A stretch of DNA of 8,842 bases from Acidobacteriota bacterium (lineage in GTDB: Bacteria; Acidobacteriota; UBA6911): positions 1-8,842 of the forward strand of contig JAFNAH010000124.1 of assembly GCA_017860075.1 (NCBI GenBank), given 5' to 3'. The position numbers were made by a program, and so were the translations under genes. Below, one piece after another: positions 1 to 6,567 of this stretch (positions within the stretch are counted from its first letter, which is position 1; each line of letters begins with the position of its first letter). The notes under the pieces are model-generated. The model was not told the DNA's origin. It ran no database searches and saw only the letters and a list, made by a program, of their open reading frames with translations.

Positions 1-524
1 TCCACTTCGAGCTGCTGAAGTTCCGCTCTTGCCTTGGCCAGGCCCTGCTTATTCTGATCCTGCTCGTAGAAACTCTTTTGAATCTCGCGCTGAATATCCT
101 GCTGTTTGAATCCGCTGGCCTCAGCGTAGAACTTGTTCTGCAGATCGTTGATTTTCAACTGAAGCGCCCGTGACTCATCTTCGAGATCCTTGACTCTCTT
201 GCGCGCGTCGCCGAGAGTCTGCCGCCAGAAGGTCTCAGTCCTTCCGAAGAGGTCCTTCGGTTCATCGTCTGCCTGCTTGTCCGGCTTGGGCTTCACGTCC
301 GCGGGAGTAACCGCCTTGTCGGGCTGCTTGCCGTCCGCGGGCTCGCTTTCCGCCGTCCCGGCGTCCTTGGCCCCGACGTTATTGGTAATCACCTTCGTAT
401 CCGCCGTGACCTTTGCCCTGCGCTCCTTTTCCTGCCGGGCCAGATCCGCCAGAGATTGGGCTGGCAGCTCTGCCGCCGCAGTCATGGTGAATACAAACGT
501 CAGTGCGATAAGTAACCTTTTCAT
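1..524 (-). CDS. Exported coiled-coil protein of unknown function (3' end outside window)
   Basis: Only the first 174 residues are visible; the gene continues past position 1. The start ATG (524-522) has a good Shine-Dalgarno (GAGGA, 6-nt spacer). Residues 1-22 form a typical signal peptide (MKRLLIALTFVF..., likely cleavage after LPA-22), so the product should be periplasmic or secreted. Next comes the charged segment SLADLARQEKERR (24-36), then a Pro/Lys/Asp-rich low-complexity stretch (about 45-90), and from about residue 100 a long Glu/Gln/Lys/Arg-rich helix that reads as coiled coil. No catalytic motif is visible. It lies 70 nt downstream of the pilW-like gene on the same strand and is probably co-transcribed with the minor pilins, so a structural or scaffolding role at the envelope is a reasonable guess. 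I do not recognise a named family. The reading frame is secure because the signal peptide, RBS and uninterrupted frame agree. Confidence 0.82.
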   Translation of the reverse strand, partial: MKRLLIALTFVFTMTAAAELPAQSLADLARQEKERRAKVTADTKVITNNVGAKDAGTAESEPADGKQPDKAVTPADVKPKPDKQADDEPKDLFGRTETFWRQTLGDARKRVKDLEDESRALQLKINDLQNKFYAEASGFKQQDIQREIQKSFYEQDQNKQGLAKARAELQQLEV

Positions 525-594
525 ACTCGATCCTCATGTCTGGCGAGCGCCAGGTCTTGCCGTCCGGTGCGAACCCGGCCGGGGACCGGGACAC

Positions 595-1251
595 CTATTG
601 ACGGTTCACCAGCTGAATGTCGCTGGACTGCTGCATCCCGAATATCCGTTGGGTCTGCGGGTCCCGCAGCGTTGAGCTTGCTGTCAGCGTAACCCTGACC
701 TTGCGAACATTCGCCCCGACGTTGGTTGCTGATCCGTTGGCGTCGAAGTACTGCATGTTGAACGCCGAGATATAGTTCGCGATGGCCTGCCCCGTCCCGG
801 CGCCGGGCGCAAGCTCGACCGACCGGTCGGTTGCGTTGTAACGGATTTCGACATCCTCGCCGGCATCGGCGAGATCGCCGTCGGGATCCCCTTTATCCGG
901 GCTCCCACTCGCCGCAGCGGAACCGGTCAGGTCCGCTCGAACCCGCAAGCGGGTGGAACTGGTAATCTCGAGCCCGACGACGCCCGTCTGGAGCGGGTCA
1001 TTGCCCGCCTGCCTGACGACGCGCTCGATGGTGTCCATGGCTGTGCGCGCATTATCCATTACGGCCTGCACCTCCGCCTGGTAACTTGCGGCGCGCTGTG
1101 TTTGAGACAACATGGCGAAGACCGCACTTGCCACGACAAGCAGGATCATTGTGGACAGCAGGAACTCCACGAGACTGAAGCCGGTTTCCTGATGCGGCAG
1201 GCGGCCGGAGAGACTGCGACTCTGTTTCATAGTTGTTGCCCCAATACTCAT
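595..1251 (-). CDS. pilW: PilW-like type IV pilus minor pilin
   Basis: A 218-residue prepilin. A basic leader of 24 residues ends in Gly24, followed by FSLVEFLL with Glu at +5 of the mature protein, the prepilin peptidase/N-methylation signature. A hydrophobic helix follows (about 25-48), then an amphipathic helix containing NARTAMDTIERVVRQAG, as is common in PilW-type pilins. The globular part carries an acidic D/G-rich stretch at 119-133 (DKGDPDGDLADAGED) and ends in beta-rich sequence. The product is expected at the inner membrane and in the pilus as a minor or priming subunit. The chosen ATG (1251-1249) overlaps the upstream pilV-like stop as ATGA, suggesting translational coupling. An internal ATG at 1230-1228 (MKQSRS...) with an upstream GGGG would give a 17-residue leader and is a real alternative. 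The frame is open further upstream to 1413, but that stretch lies inside pilV and is not expected to be coding. PilW rather than another minor pilin is inferred from length, helix and gene order. Confidence 0.86.
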   Translation of the reverse strand: MSIGATTMKQSRSLSGRLPHQETGFSLVEFLLSTMILLVVASAVFAMLSQTQRAASYQAEVQAVMDNARTAMDTIERVVRQAGNDPLQTGVVGLEITSSTRLRVRADLTGSAAASGSPDKGDPDGDLADAGEDVEIRYNATDRSVELAPGAGTGQAIANYISAFNMQYFDANGSATNVGANVRKVRVTLTASSTLRDPQTQRIFGMQQSSDIQLVNRQ

Positions 1252-1757
1252 TGAGCGCGGGGACCGAAGATGGACGAAATGCTGATGACTTTGTTCAGGC
1301 CGATCCGGTTGTTGGTCGTATCGGCTCCCCGGATTGGTGTGACGGTGACGCGCACCAGTTTTGCCTGAAGCACCTTCCCGGCTCTCGGATCCGGCACGGT
1401 GCTCACCGTCCACTGGACCCTGAACCGATTCAGGGCAGTGCCCGTATTGGGATTCGTGACCTGCACCGTTTCCGGGCCGTGGTCACCGTCAGTGAGGCTC
1501 GCGTCAAGACGATTGCGCCGGTAGACGTCCGCGAGAAATTCCAGCTTGTCCGAAGCGACCGTAGCTGCTGCCCCCTTGGACCTTGCCAGCGACGCTGATC
1601 CCATCGCCACATACATAAGCTGACCGGCCGAGAGAAGGCCGACGGTCATGATGACCAGGGCGATCAGCATTTCAATGAGCGTAAAGCCCGCCGCTGAAGT
1701 TACGAATCGCGTCCGGACCTTGCGCCCGGTGCTTCCAGACTTGTTTCGGTGAGTCAT
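1248..1757 (-). CDS. pilV: PilV-like type IV pilus minor pilin
   Basis: A 169-residue prepilin whose long basic leader ends at Gly24, followed by FTLIEMLIALVIMTVGLLSAG. Glu at +5 and the 'LIALVIMTVGLL' helix are characteristic of the PilV family of type IV pilus minor pilins. The remainder is a small globular domain with beta-rich 'RFRVQWTVS' and 'KLVRVTVTP' segments. PilD-type peptidase should cut after Gly24 and methylate Phe25; a candidate peptidase gene lies at 3706-4539. The start ATG (1757-1755) has GAAGG about 7 nt upstream. The gene is the first of a minus-strand cassette, overlapping the pilW-like gene by 4 bp. Its promoter should lie in the divergent spacer with trpD, but I could not identify a convincing -35/-10 pair on that strand. 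Confidence 0.9.
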   Translation of the reverse strand: MTHRNKSGSTGRKVRTRFVTSAAGFTLIEMLIALVIMTVGLLSAGQLMYVAMGSASLARSKGAAATVASDKLEFLADVYRRNRLDASLTDGDHGPETVQVTNPNTGTALNRFRVQWTVSTVPDPRAGKVLQAKLVRVTVTPIRGADTTNNRIGLNKVISISSIFGPRAQ

Positions 1758-2051
1758 AATCGAACCTTCGGTCGATCTCCGCTGAATGGGGATGAGTGCG
1801 GACTCCCGCCTTGTCTATATCGGCATGCCGATCGCCGGGGATTAGCAGATCCCGAAGCGGTGCGCGCGGGCATCCGCACCGAGAGGCTTTCTCGCCCGGA
1901 CCGGGCCGGAACGGCACTTCCGGCCACGGTTGACTTATCGACAGAAACTTGTCCCGGGGGACATGAATCTTGATTTGGCAGATTCCTTGGCTTACCTTTC
2001 AAGTTCTTCTCCACGCTCATCTTCGATCGTTTGACACAGCACCGGGGACCC
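1758..2051. other. Divergent pilV / trpD intergenic region with inverted repeats
   Basis: These 294 bp separate the minus-strand pilin cassette from trpD and must hold both promoters. I see three clean dyads: a 14-bp perfect palindrome ATCGGCATGCCGAT at 1819-1832; an 8-bp stem GGCCGGAA/TTCCGGCC with a 6-nt loop at 1904-1925; and TGTCCC-GG-GGGACA at 1950-1963. Any of these could be operators or RNA hairpins, but short GC-rich dyads also occur by chance. No RNA gene or convincing protein gene is seen here. Confidence 0.4.
1970..1998 (+). promoter_or_regulatory. Weak candidate sigma-70-type promoter for trpD
   Basis: TTGATT at 1970-1975 and TACCTT at 1993-1998 are separated by exactly 17 bp, which would put a transcription start near 2005, about 47 nt before the trpD ATG. 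The match is only 4/6 plus 3/6 to the consensus, so position and spacing carry most of the weight. A better -35 (TTGACT at 1930-1935) lies nearby but has no -10 at the right distance. Confidence 0.3.
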
Positions 2052-3113
2052 ATGGAGACAACAGAAGCAATCCGGAGGGTAATCGAAGGCCGGCATCTGT
2101 CGCGCGATGAGGCCGAGTCGGTAATGCGCGGGATAATGAGCGGAGCCTCGACAGATGCGCAGATCGCCGCGTTTCTGACTGCCTTGAGGATGAAAGGTGA
2201 AACGGTCGAAGAGTTGACCGGCTTTGCCCTGGTCATGAGGGAGAAGGCCGCCCGCGTTCGTCCGCGGGCGGATGTCGCCGCGGCACTTTCCGGCACAGAT
2301 CGTGAAATGCTCGTCGACACCTGCGGAACCGGAGGCGATGCAACCGGCACCTTCAACATCTCGACCGCCACCGCGTTCGTGATTGCCGGCGCCGGCATCC
2401 GGGTGGCAAAGCACGGCAACCGCAGTGTCTCGAGCCCGTGTGGAAGCGCTGACGTGGTGGAGGCTCTGGGCATCCGCATAGACCTGTCCGCCGAATCCGT
2501 GGCACGCTGCATCGACGAAACCGGCATCGGGTTTCTCTACGCCCCGCTGCTTCACGATGCCATGCGCTACGTCATGCTCGCGCGCCGCGAAATGAGGATC
2601 CGCACCGTTTTCAATCTCCTGGGCCCCCTGTGCAATCCTGCCGGCGCCAATGCCCAGGTCCTTGGGGTCTACAGTGAGCGCCTGACCGAGACGATGGCCC
2701 AGGTACTTTGCGACCTGGGCGCACGTCGGGCTCTCGTCGTCCACGGCTCGGACGGGCTGGACGAGGTTACCATCACCGGCGAGAGCAAGATCTCCGAGGT
2801 TCGGGACGGCAACATCCGCACCTACTATGTCACGCCGGAGGATTTCGGCCTGCAGCGTGCCCCGCTGGCGCAGATCCAGGGCGGAGATGCAACCCGGAAC
2901 GCCGAAATTATCCGGAACGTGCTTTCCGGAGTCCCCGGCGCCAGAAGGGACGTCGTGCTACTCAACGCATCGGCCGGTCTGGTTGCCGGTGGCAAGTCTG
3001 AAAGCATGCGCCAGGCTATCGCTCTGGCGCGCTCCTCCATCGACTCGGGGGAAGCTCTCAGAAGGCTCGACCAGCTGGCTCGCCTGACCCGCGAGCTGAG
3101 TCCGTCAAAGTAG
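2052..3113 (+). CDS. trpD: Anthranilate phosphoribosyltransferase TrpD
   Basis: A 353-residue cytoplasmic enzyme that transfers phosphoribose from PRPP to anthranilate, the second committed step of tryptophan synthesis. The family landmarks are in order: N-terminal helical bundle with the 'SVMRGIMSGAST.AQIAAFLTALRMKGET' pattern; PRPP-binding GTGGD at 92-96; NIST at 102-105; KHGNR at 120-124; the anthranilate-site Arg region 'ARREMRIRTVFNLLGPL' (about 177-193); and Mg-binding Asp237-Glu238 in 'SDGLDE'. Length is normal (about 340 residues is typical). I chose the ATG at 2052; a TTG at 2031 in frame would add seven residues (LTQHRGP-type) outside the conserved domain. A GGGG lies just upstream of the ATG. 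No trpC, trpE or trpG adjoins, so here trpD is a stand-alone unit, divergent from pilin genes and convergent with a pseudopilin remnant. Confidence 0.97.
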   Translation: METTEAIRRVIEGRHLSRDEAESVMRGIMSGASTDAQIAAFLTALRMKGETVEELTGFALVMREKAARVRPRADVAAALSGTDREMLVDTCGTGGDATGTFNISTATAFVIAGAGIRVAKHGNRSVSSPCGSADVVEALGIRIDLSAESVARCIDETGIGFLYAPLLHDAMRYVMLARREMRIRTVFNLLGPLCNPAGANAQVLGVYSERLTETMAQVLCDLGARRALVVHGSDGLDEVTITGESKISEVRDGNIRTYYVTPEDFGLQRAPLAQIQGGDATRNAEIIRNVLSGVPGARRDVVLLNASAGLVAGGKSESMRQAIALARSSIDSGEALRRLDQLARLTRELSPSK

Positions 3114-3262
3114 GCGGCCGCGTGTTGGGCCTCGGCGACGAGGTCGAAATCGGGCTCGAGATCGGCCGGCCGGTTCGGTATCCGAGCCTGCCGACCGAGG
3201 ATGACCTCGGATGCCTGCACCGATTGCGATCTGGGGCCGATGCGGGTCCCGACATCGGGAGG
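3114..3262. other. Convergent trpD / pseudopilin-remnant spacer with short hairpins
   Basis: No gene is supported in these 149 bp. Two small dyads are present: CCGAGG-ATGA-CCTCGG at 3195-3210 and TCCCGA-CA-TCGGGA at 3247-3260. Either could help end transcription from trpD, but neither is followed directly by a T-run, so an intrinsic terminator cannot be claimed. Confidence 0.3.
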
Positions 3263-3565
3263 CTACAACTTTTCGACCCTGATCCGGCCCGCCGGGCTCA
3301 CCACGACTCGAAACGAACCTGCGCCGTTGTTTAGCACGTAACTGCCCGCAGGTGCAGCATTCCCGCGGGGAAAGAAGCGCAGTGGTTTGGAGGGAGCGCT
3401 GACAATCCGCACCCCCCTCGGCATATAGTGCACACGCTCACCGTAGACACTCCCGGCTTCCGTGTCCCTCCACGCGGCGACGGTCCCCTCAGCGTTGACT
3501 TCCAGCATCAGGGAGGCATTCGCCGAGATCGAGTGGAAGCGTCCCCACTGAAGCGTCGTCTCCAT
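3263..3565 (-). pseudogene. FimT/GspH-type pseudopilin remnant (C-terminal domain only)
   Basis: The 100-residue frame ends in a sequence very like the C-terminal GspH/FimT domain: 'LRFFPRGNAAPAG', then 'YVLNNGAGSFRVVVSPAGRIRVEKL'. In this family the pattern F-x-P-x-G-x-A followed by VV-x-x-x-G-R-V/I-R-V is typical. 'LQWGRFHSISANASLMLEV' near the start resembles the 'L..AR..AI..N' helix of FimT. What is missing is the first 40 or so residues: no Gly-Phe-Thr-Leu-Ile-Glu motif or hydrophobic helix occurs in any minus frame between this ATG and pilD, and an in-frame TAG lies at 3658-3656. The ATG (3565-3563) has no Shine-Dalgarno. Without the prepilin leader and helix the protein could not enter a pilus. 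I read it as a 5'-truncated gene; a re-purposed short ORF is possible. It is located 140 bp downstream of pilD on the same strand. Confidence 0.62.
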
Positions 3566-3680
3566 GAGGCAGGTGCCTGTCCAGAGGGCCCAAGCCTGAT
3601 TTCGTCGCTCGTCACGTCCCGATCGTCTCAGGGCGGTGACGATCCTCCCGACTATCTAACGGTGCCGGGTGGATTGTGAG

Positions 3681-3700
3681 CGAAAAAACCTGCAAGGTTC
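3681..3700 (-). terminator. Weak candidate terminator after pilD
   Basis: Six bases past the pilD stop, the minus strand reads GAACCT-TGC-AGGTTT followed by TTT. This is a 5-6 bp stem with a 3-nt loop running into a T-tract (A-run 3683-3688 on the plus strand). The stem is short and only half GC, so it would be an inefficient terminator at best. If it works, the pseudopilin remnant downstream is poorly transcribed. Confidence 0.33.
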
Positions 3701-3705
3701 GGGGA

Positions 3706-4539
3706 TCAGCGCGGGCCGGCGTACCAGCCGAGGAAAGATGCGCCGAAGAAGAGCACGGCTGCGGCACCGGTCCCAAGGAAGGTGCCGAAGGCGAGCTTGT
3801 GCTGGAGGTTCTTGCCCTTGAACATGATCAGGAAGAGCCCGATGATGCTTCCCGCGAAGGAACCGGCAAATATCGTGAGCAGGGCTGAACGCCAGCCGAG
3901 GAATGCTCCGACCATCGCCATCATTTTCACATCGCCCATGCCCAGCCCGGCGCGCCTGCGCACCAATTGGTAGGCGAACCCGACAACCAGAAGGATGCCG
4001 CCGCCTATCAGGGCCCCCAGCACCGATCCAACCCAGGGCAGGAGCGTTTCATATCCATCCGGATTCAGCGCAGACGCTGCGGCCACCGAAAGAAAATCGC
4101 GGGATGTGCCTTCGGCCTGCCAGGGGCTGAGCAGAATCCCGGCGATCGTCCCGGGGATGGTCACGACGTTCGGAAGGATCTGGTGTTGGTAATCGACGAA
4201 CACCAGGATCACCAGCAGCGCGAGAAACAGCGAATATACAAAAGTGGGCGGCGTGAAAGCCCATTCGGCGGCGCAGGCATAGAACAGGAGACCTGTTGCC
4301 AGTTCGACCACCGGGTACTGAAGTGAGATGGATTCGCCGCACGACCGGCACCGGCCGTGCAGCAGCAGGTAAGACAACAGCGGGACGTTGTCATGGGGAC
4401 GGATGGCCGCACCGCAGCCCGGGCAGTGCGATCGTGGGGACACGACCGACTCTCCCCTGGGTATCCTGCAGATGCAGACATTCAGAAAGCTGCCGACGAC
4501 CAACCCGAACGCGAAGTAGAACCCGTGCAAGATTGACAT
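3706..4539 (-). CDS. pilD: Prepilin peptidase / N-methyltransferase PilD
   Basis: A 277-residue polytopic inner-membrane aspartyl protease of the A24 family that cuts type IV prepilin leaders after Gly and methylates the new N-terminus. The N-terminal part has the family opening 'FGLVVGSFLNVCICRIPRGES' (11-31) and a cytoplasmic loop with the zinc-type Cys tetrad Cys39-x2-Cys42 and Cys64-x2-Cys67, so the methyltransferase domain is present. The peptidase domain has 'FVDYQHQILPN' with Asp116 and the GxGD motif GMGDVK with Asp203, the two catalytic aspartates. At least seven hydrophobic segments follow one another. A loop at about 137-170 is somewhat longer and less hydrophobic than usual. The start ATG is preceded by only a weak AGGG. 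The gene lies downstream of tolC across a 103-bp gap containing a hairpin. Its expected local substrates are the PilV and PilW prepilins at 595-1757. Confidence 0.97.
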   Translation of the reverse strand: MSILHGFYFAFGLVVGSFLNVCICRIPRGESVVSPRSHCPGCGAAIRPHDNVPLLSYLLLHGRCRSCGESISLQYPVVELATGLLFYACAAEWAFTPPTFVYSLFLALLVILVFVDYQHQILPNVVTIPGTIAGILLSPWQAEGTSRDFLSVAAASALNPDGYETLLPWVGSVLGALIGGGILLVVGFAYQLVRRRAGLGMGDVKMMAMVGAFLGWRSALLTIFAGSFAGSIIGLFLIMFKGKNLQHKLAFGTFLGTGAAAVLFFGASFLGWYAGPR

Positions 4540-4576
4540 GGCCCTACTCTAGGGGAATCGCGCCGGACAGGCAAGC

Positions 4577-4610
4577 CCGCACTCCGCTCGGTGACATGGG
4601 CGGAGTGCGG
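4577..4610 (-). other. 11-bp perfect stem-loop between tolC and pilD
   Basis: CCGCACTCCGC (4577-4587) and GCGGAGTGCGG (4600-4610) form a perfect GC-rich 11-bp stem with a 12-nt loop in the 103-bp gap downstream of tolC. There is no T-run on either side, so it is not a standard intrinsic terminator. It could slow polymerase, protect the tolC mRNA 3' end, or control read-through into pilD. Confidence 0.45.
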
Positions 4611-4642
4611 ACGAGCCCCCTGGCCCTGATGCTTTGGGCGGG

Positions 4643-6343
4643 TTACTTGAGGGTGGCGACGTTCTGCGAGCTGGTCCTGGCGATCTCGAAATCATTGGCC
4701 TCCAGGAGCGTATACATCGCTTTCTGGAGCCCGATGATCGACTGCTGGTAGGCGATCATCGCCTGCAATTCCACGCCCTGCGCCTGCGAGAGGCCTCGCT
4801 GACGGTCGAGTACACGGAAATTTTCGCTCAGCCCCGCCTGGAAACGCTTTTCCTCACCGATGAGCTGTTCCTGCGCGAGCTCGCGTGCGATGCGAGCCGT
4901 GTCGACACGCTTCTTGTTTGTCTCGATGGCCTGAACTGCGTTTCTGATGTCCGTCTGGATCTGCTGCTCGGTGACCCTGCGGTTCATCATCACCTGGCGG
5001 TTCTGGATCTTGACCTGGGCGAGTTGCGAGTCGAGGGCCGTGTTCCGAAGCGGGATCTGAATATTGAAGCCTGCGAACCAGTTTATGTAGCCCTCTGAGA
5101 ACAGCACCTTGTAGGAGTGAAAGGGGCCCCCTACCAGGTAGTCGGGAATTGTCGGCTGACCGTTGGGACCGAACGTCTGAGGACCGGCCACGCCGACGGA
5201 CCCGAATTGACCTACCAGGTCCACCTGCCACCTGCGCTGGCTCTTGTACATGGCATAGGTAATATCGTTTTCCTGCATCCTGAGGCTCAACTGCTCCAGT
5301 TCAGGGCGGTTGGCGAGCGCAGTGTCGATCGCCTGCTGAAGTTCGACTTTGTACTCCTTGAACTCCGGTTTGTCGGTGGGAACAATCACCTGCTGCCATA
5401 TGTCGGCGTTGCGGTCGCTCGAAATGAGGTTACGCAGGCTGTTCTCGGCATTGATAATCAGCTCTTCGGAGGAAATCAGGTCGACCTCGCGGCTGGCCAG
5501 TTCGGCCTGCGCCTCGGTGATGCTGATCGGTGCCAGGGTCCCGATTTCCACCTTCTTTCTGTTGTCACGAAGGCTTATCTGGGCGAGCCTGACCGATTCC
5601 CGGTTGATCTCGTAGTTCCGGATTGCGCCCACCAGGTTCCAGTAGAGCGTCTGGATATTGGCGATCGTGGTGGTCACATTCTGCCTGAAGGTGCTGTCGT
5701 TGAGCTTCAGGTCGAGGTTCGCAAGCTTGATCGTCGCCCGGTTCGCATCGATGCGGAAATTGCGAAACAGCGGCTGCGTGAACTGCAGCGCTGCGCTGGA
5801 GTTGTACTGGGGGCTGAAAAGGGCGAAGGCCTGGTTGGTCTGCTGGCGGTTGGCGTTGATAAATGCCGAAAAGGTACCGCCCGTACGAAAACTCTGTGAA
5901 TACGACGCATTCCATCGCGCCGAGCCCACTTCGTTGAACGGGGCACTGGCCGCCGTCGCGAGGTTCGTGTTGGGCGACCTGCTGTTCTGTGCTCCGAGCG
6001 TGAACGAAAACACCGGGTCGTACGGCCCGAACGCCTGGCGCACGCGCAGTTCGTAAAGCTCCTCGTTTGTGTCCGAGATCGCTATATTCAGGTTGCTCTG
6101 CAGCGCGAGCTTGGTCACATCCTTCAAGGACATGCGCAGCGCCGTCCCGTTCTTCTCCGCTGCCTCGGTCGGACTCAAGGGGAGAGGGGGCAGGTCTGAA
6201 GTCGCCTGAGTTGTTGCAGACTCCTGGGTCTGCGACGCTGCCTGGGGGGCACCGTTCAGGTTGACTGTGAGGCAAAGCAACGCCAGTCCGAATGCGGTTC
6301 TTCCAGAGTACGCCCGCAGGCCCGAAGCGGATGAAAAGATCAT
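4643..6343 (-). CDS. TolC-family outer-membrane channel protein
   Basis: A 566-residue protein of the outer-membrane efflux (OEP) family. These form trimeric beta-barrels with a long periplasmic helical tunnel, used for drug or metabolite efflux or type I secretion. Residues 1-37 look like a signal peptide (hydrophobic core TAFGLALLCLTV, Ala-rich end), followed by a Thr/Ser/Pro linker. The first OEP repeat starts near 'MSLKDVTKLALQSNLNI' (about 70-87) with the barrel segment 'GPYDPVFSFTLGA' and long heptad-rich helices. The second repeat starts near 'LQQAIDTALANRPEL' and carries 'FAGFNIQIPLRN' and 'RVTEQQIQTDIRNAVQAIE'. The two-fold internal duplication is typical, and the length is slightly above E. 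coli TolC because of the N-terminal linker. The start ATG has a strong Shine-Dalgarno (AGAGGAGC). No membrane-fusion or inner-membrane transporter gene adjoins, so the partner pump is unknown. A candidate ECF-type promoter lies at 6400-6426 and a terminator upstream isolates it from the protease gene. Confidence 0.95.
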   Translation of the reverse strand: MIFSSASGLRAYSGRTAFGLALLCLTVNLNGAPQAASQTQESATTQATSDLPPLPLSPTEAAEKNGTALRMSLKDVTKLALQSNLNIAISDTNEELYELRVRQAFGPYDPVFSFTLGAQNSRSPNTNLATAASAPFNEVGSARWNASYSQSFRTGGTFSAFINANRQQTNQAFALFSPQYNSSAALQFTQPLFRNFRIDANRATIKLANLDLKLNDSTFRQNVTTTIANIQTLYWNLVGAIRNYEINRESVRLAQISLRDNRKKVEIGTLAPISITEAQAELASREVDLISSEELIINAENSLRNLISSDRNADIWQQVIVPTDKPEFKEYKVELQQAIDTALANRPELEQLSLRMQENDITYAMYKSQRRWQVDLVGQFGSVGVAGPQTFGPNGQPTIPDYLVGGPFHSYKVLFSEGYINWFAGFNIQIPLRNTALDSQLAQVKIQNRQVMMNRRVTEQQIQTDIRNAVQAIETNKKRVDTARIARELAQEQLIGEEKRFQAGLSENFRVLDRQRGLSQAQGVELQAMIAYQQSIIGLQKAMYTLLEANDFEIARTSSQNVATLK

Positions 6344-6399
6344 GTTTTGCTCCTCTGATGCACTGTCGCTAAGGATTTAGCAAAAATACAACAACAGAA

Positions 6400-6426
6400 T
6401 ACGATAACTGCGCCCAAAATGTTTCA
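6400..6426 (-). promoter_or_regulatory. Candidate ECF-sigma promoter of the tolC-family gene
   Basis: On the minus strand TGAAAC (6426-6421) is followed after 17 bp by CGTA (6403-6400), matching the TGAAAC / CGT(A/C) pattern of many ECF sigma promoters such as Bacillus SigW. A start point would fall near 6393, giving a leader of about 50 nt. I found no good sigma-70 pair in this relatively AT-rich spacer. The element shares the 11-mer CTGAAACATTT and a downstream ATTCTGT with the protease promoter at 7743-7768. Confidence 0.55.
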
Positions 6427-6490
6427 GATTTGGCAGCTTGCAGCGGCGCGGCCCGGGCCATTCATGATACGTGTCGTTGCGGCGGAGTTC

Positions 6491-6532
6491 AAAAAGAAAG
6501 AGCCGGCTTCGGCACGCGCCGAAACCGGCTCT
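6491..6532 (-). terminator. Strong Rho-independent terminator of the M48 protease gene
   Basis: Reading the minus strand, AGAGCCGGTTTCGGC (6532-6518) pairs with GCCGAAGCCGGCTCT (6513-6499) over 15 bp, including one G-U pair, around a 4-nt loop. It is followed directly by TTCTTTTT (6498-6491). It begins 36 nt past the protease stop. On the plus strand the G-U becomes a C-A mismatch and there is no T-run, so termination is directional. It makes tolC a separate transcription unit. Confidence 0.92.
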
Positions 6533-6567
6533 GAGACTCGACTGCTACGCCGCCCCGGGCCTGATCA

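Noticed and set aside
379..594. 71-codon minus-strand frame overlapping the start of the coiled-coil gene
   Set aside because: It is out of frame with the signal-peptide protein, which has a proper RBS and continuous frame to the window edge.
1252..1413. Upstream extension of the pilW-like frame to 1413
   Set aside because: It lies wholly inside pilV in another frame; the leader peptide and the ATGA overlap support a start at 1251 or 1230.
1930..1958. TTGACT at 1930 as the trpD -35 box
   Set aside because: At 16-18 bp downstream the sequence is CCCGGG-like, with no resemblance to a -10 element.
1975..1992. Sigma-54-like TTGGCAG-N5-TTGGC before trpD
   Set aside because: The strict GG-N10-GC spacing is not met: GG is at 1977-1978, but positions 1989-1990 are GG, and the GC is one base too far.
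1963..2034. 23-codon Ser-rich small ORF ending 17 bp before the trpD ATG, a possible trp leader peptide
   Set aside because: It has no Trp codon, its only G-rich upstream sequence is 2 nt from the ATG (too close for a Shine-Dalgarno), and no alternative terminator hairpin with a T-run follows.
1754..2744. Long minus-strand open frames of about 250 codons opposite trpD
   Set aside because: They are antisense to a gene with full TrpD motifs, have no recognisable domain, and are expected from GC-rich codon bias.
3122..3334. 70-codon plus-strand frame after trpD
   Set aside because: No recognisable motif, no RBS, and it overlaps the pseudopilin remnant on the other strand.
5117..5899. 260-codon plus-strand open frame opposite the tolC-family gene
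   Set aside because: No domain, antisense to a well-supported TolC-family protein; the frame is open because of the codon bias of the real gene.
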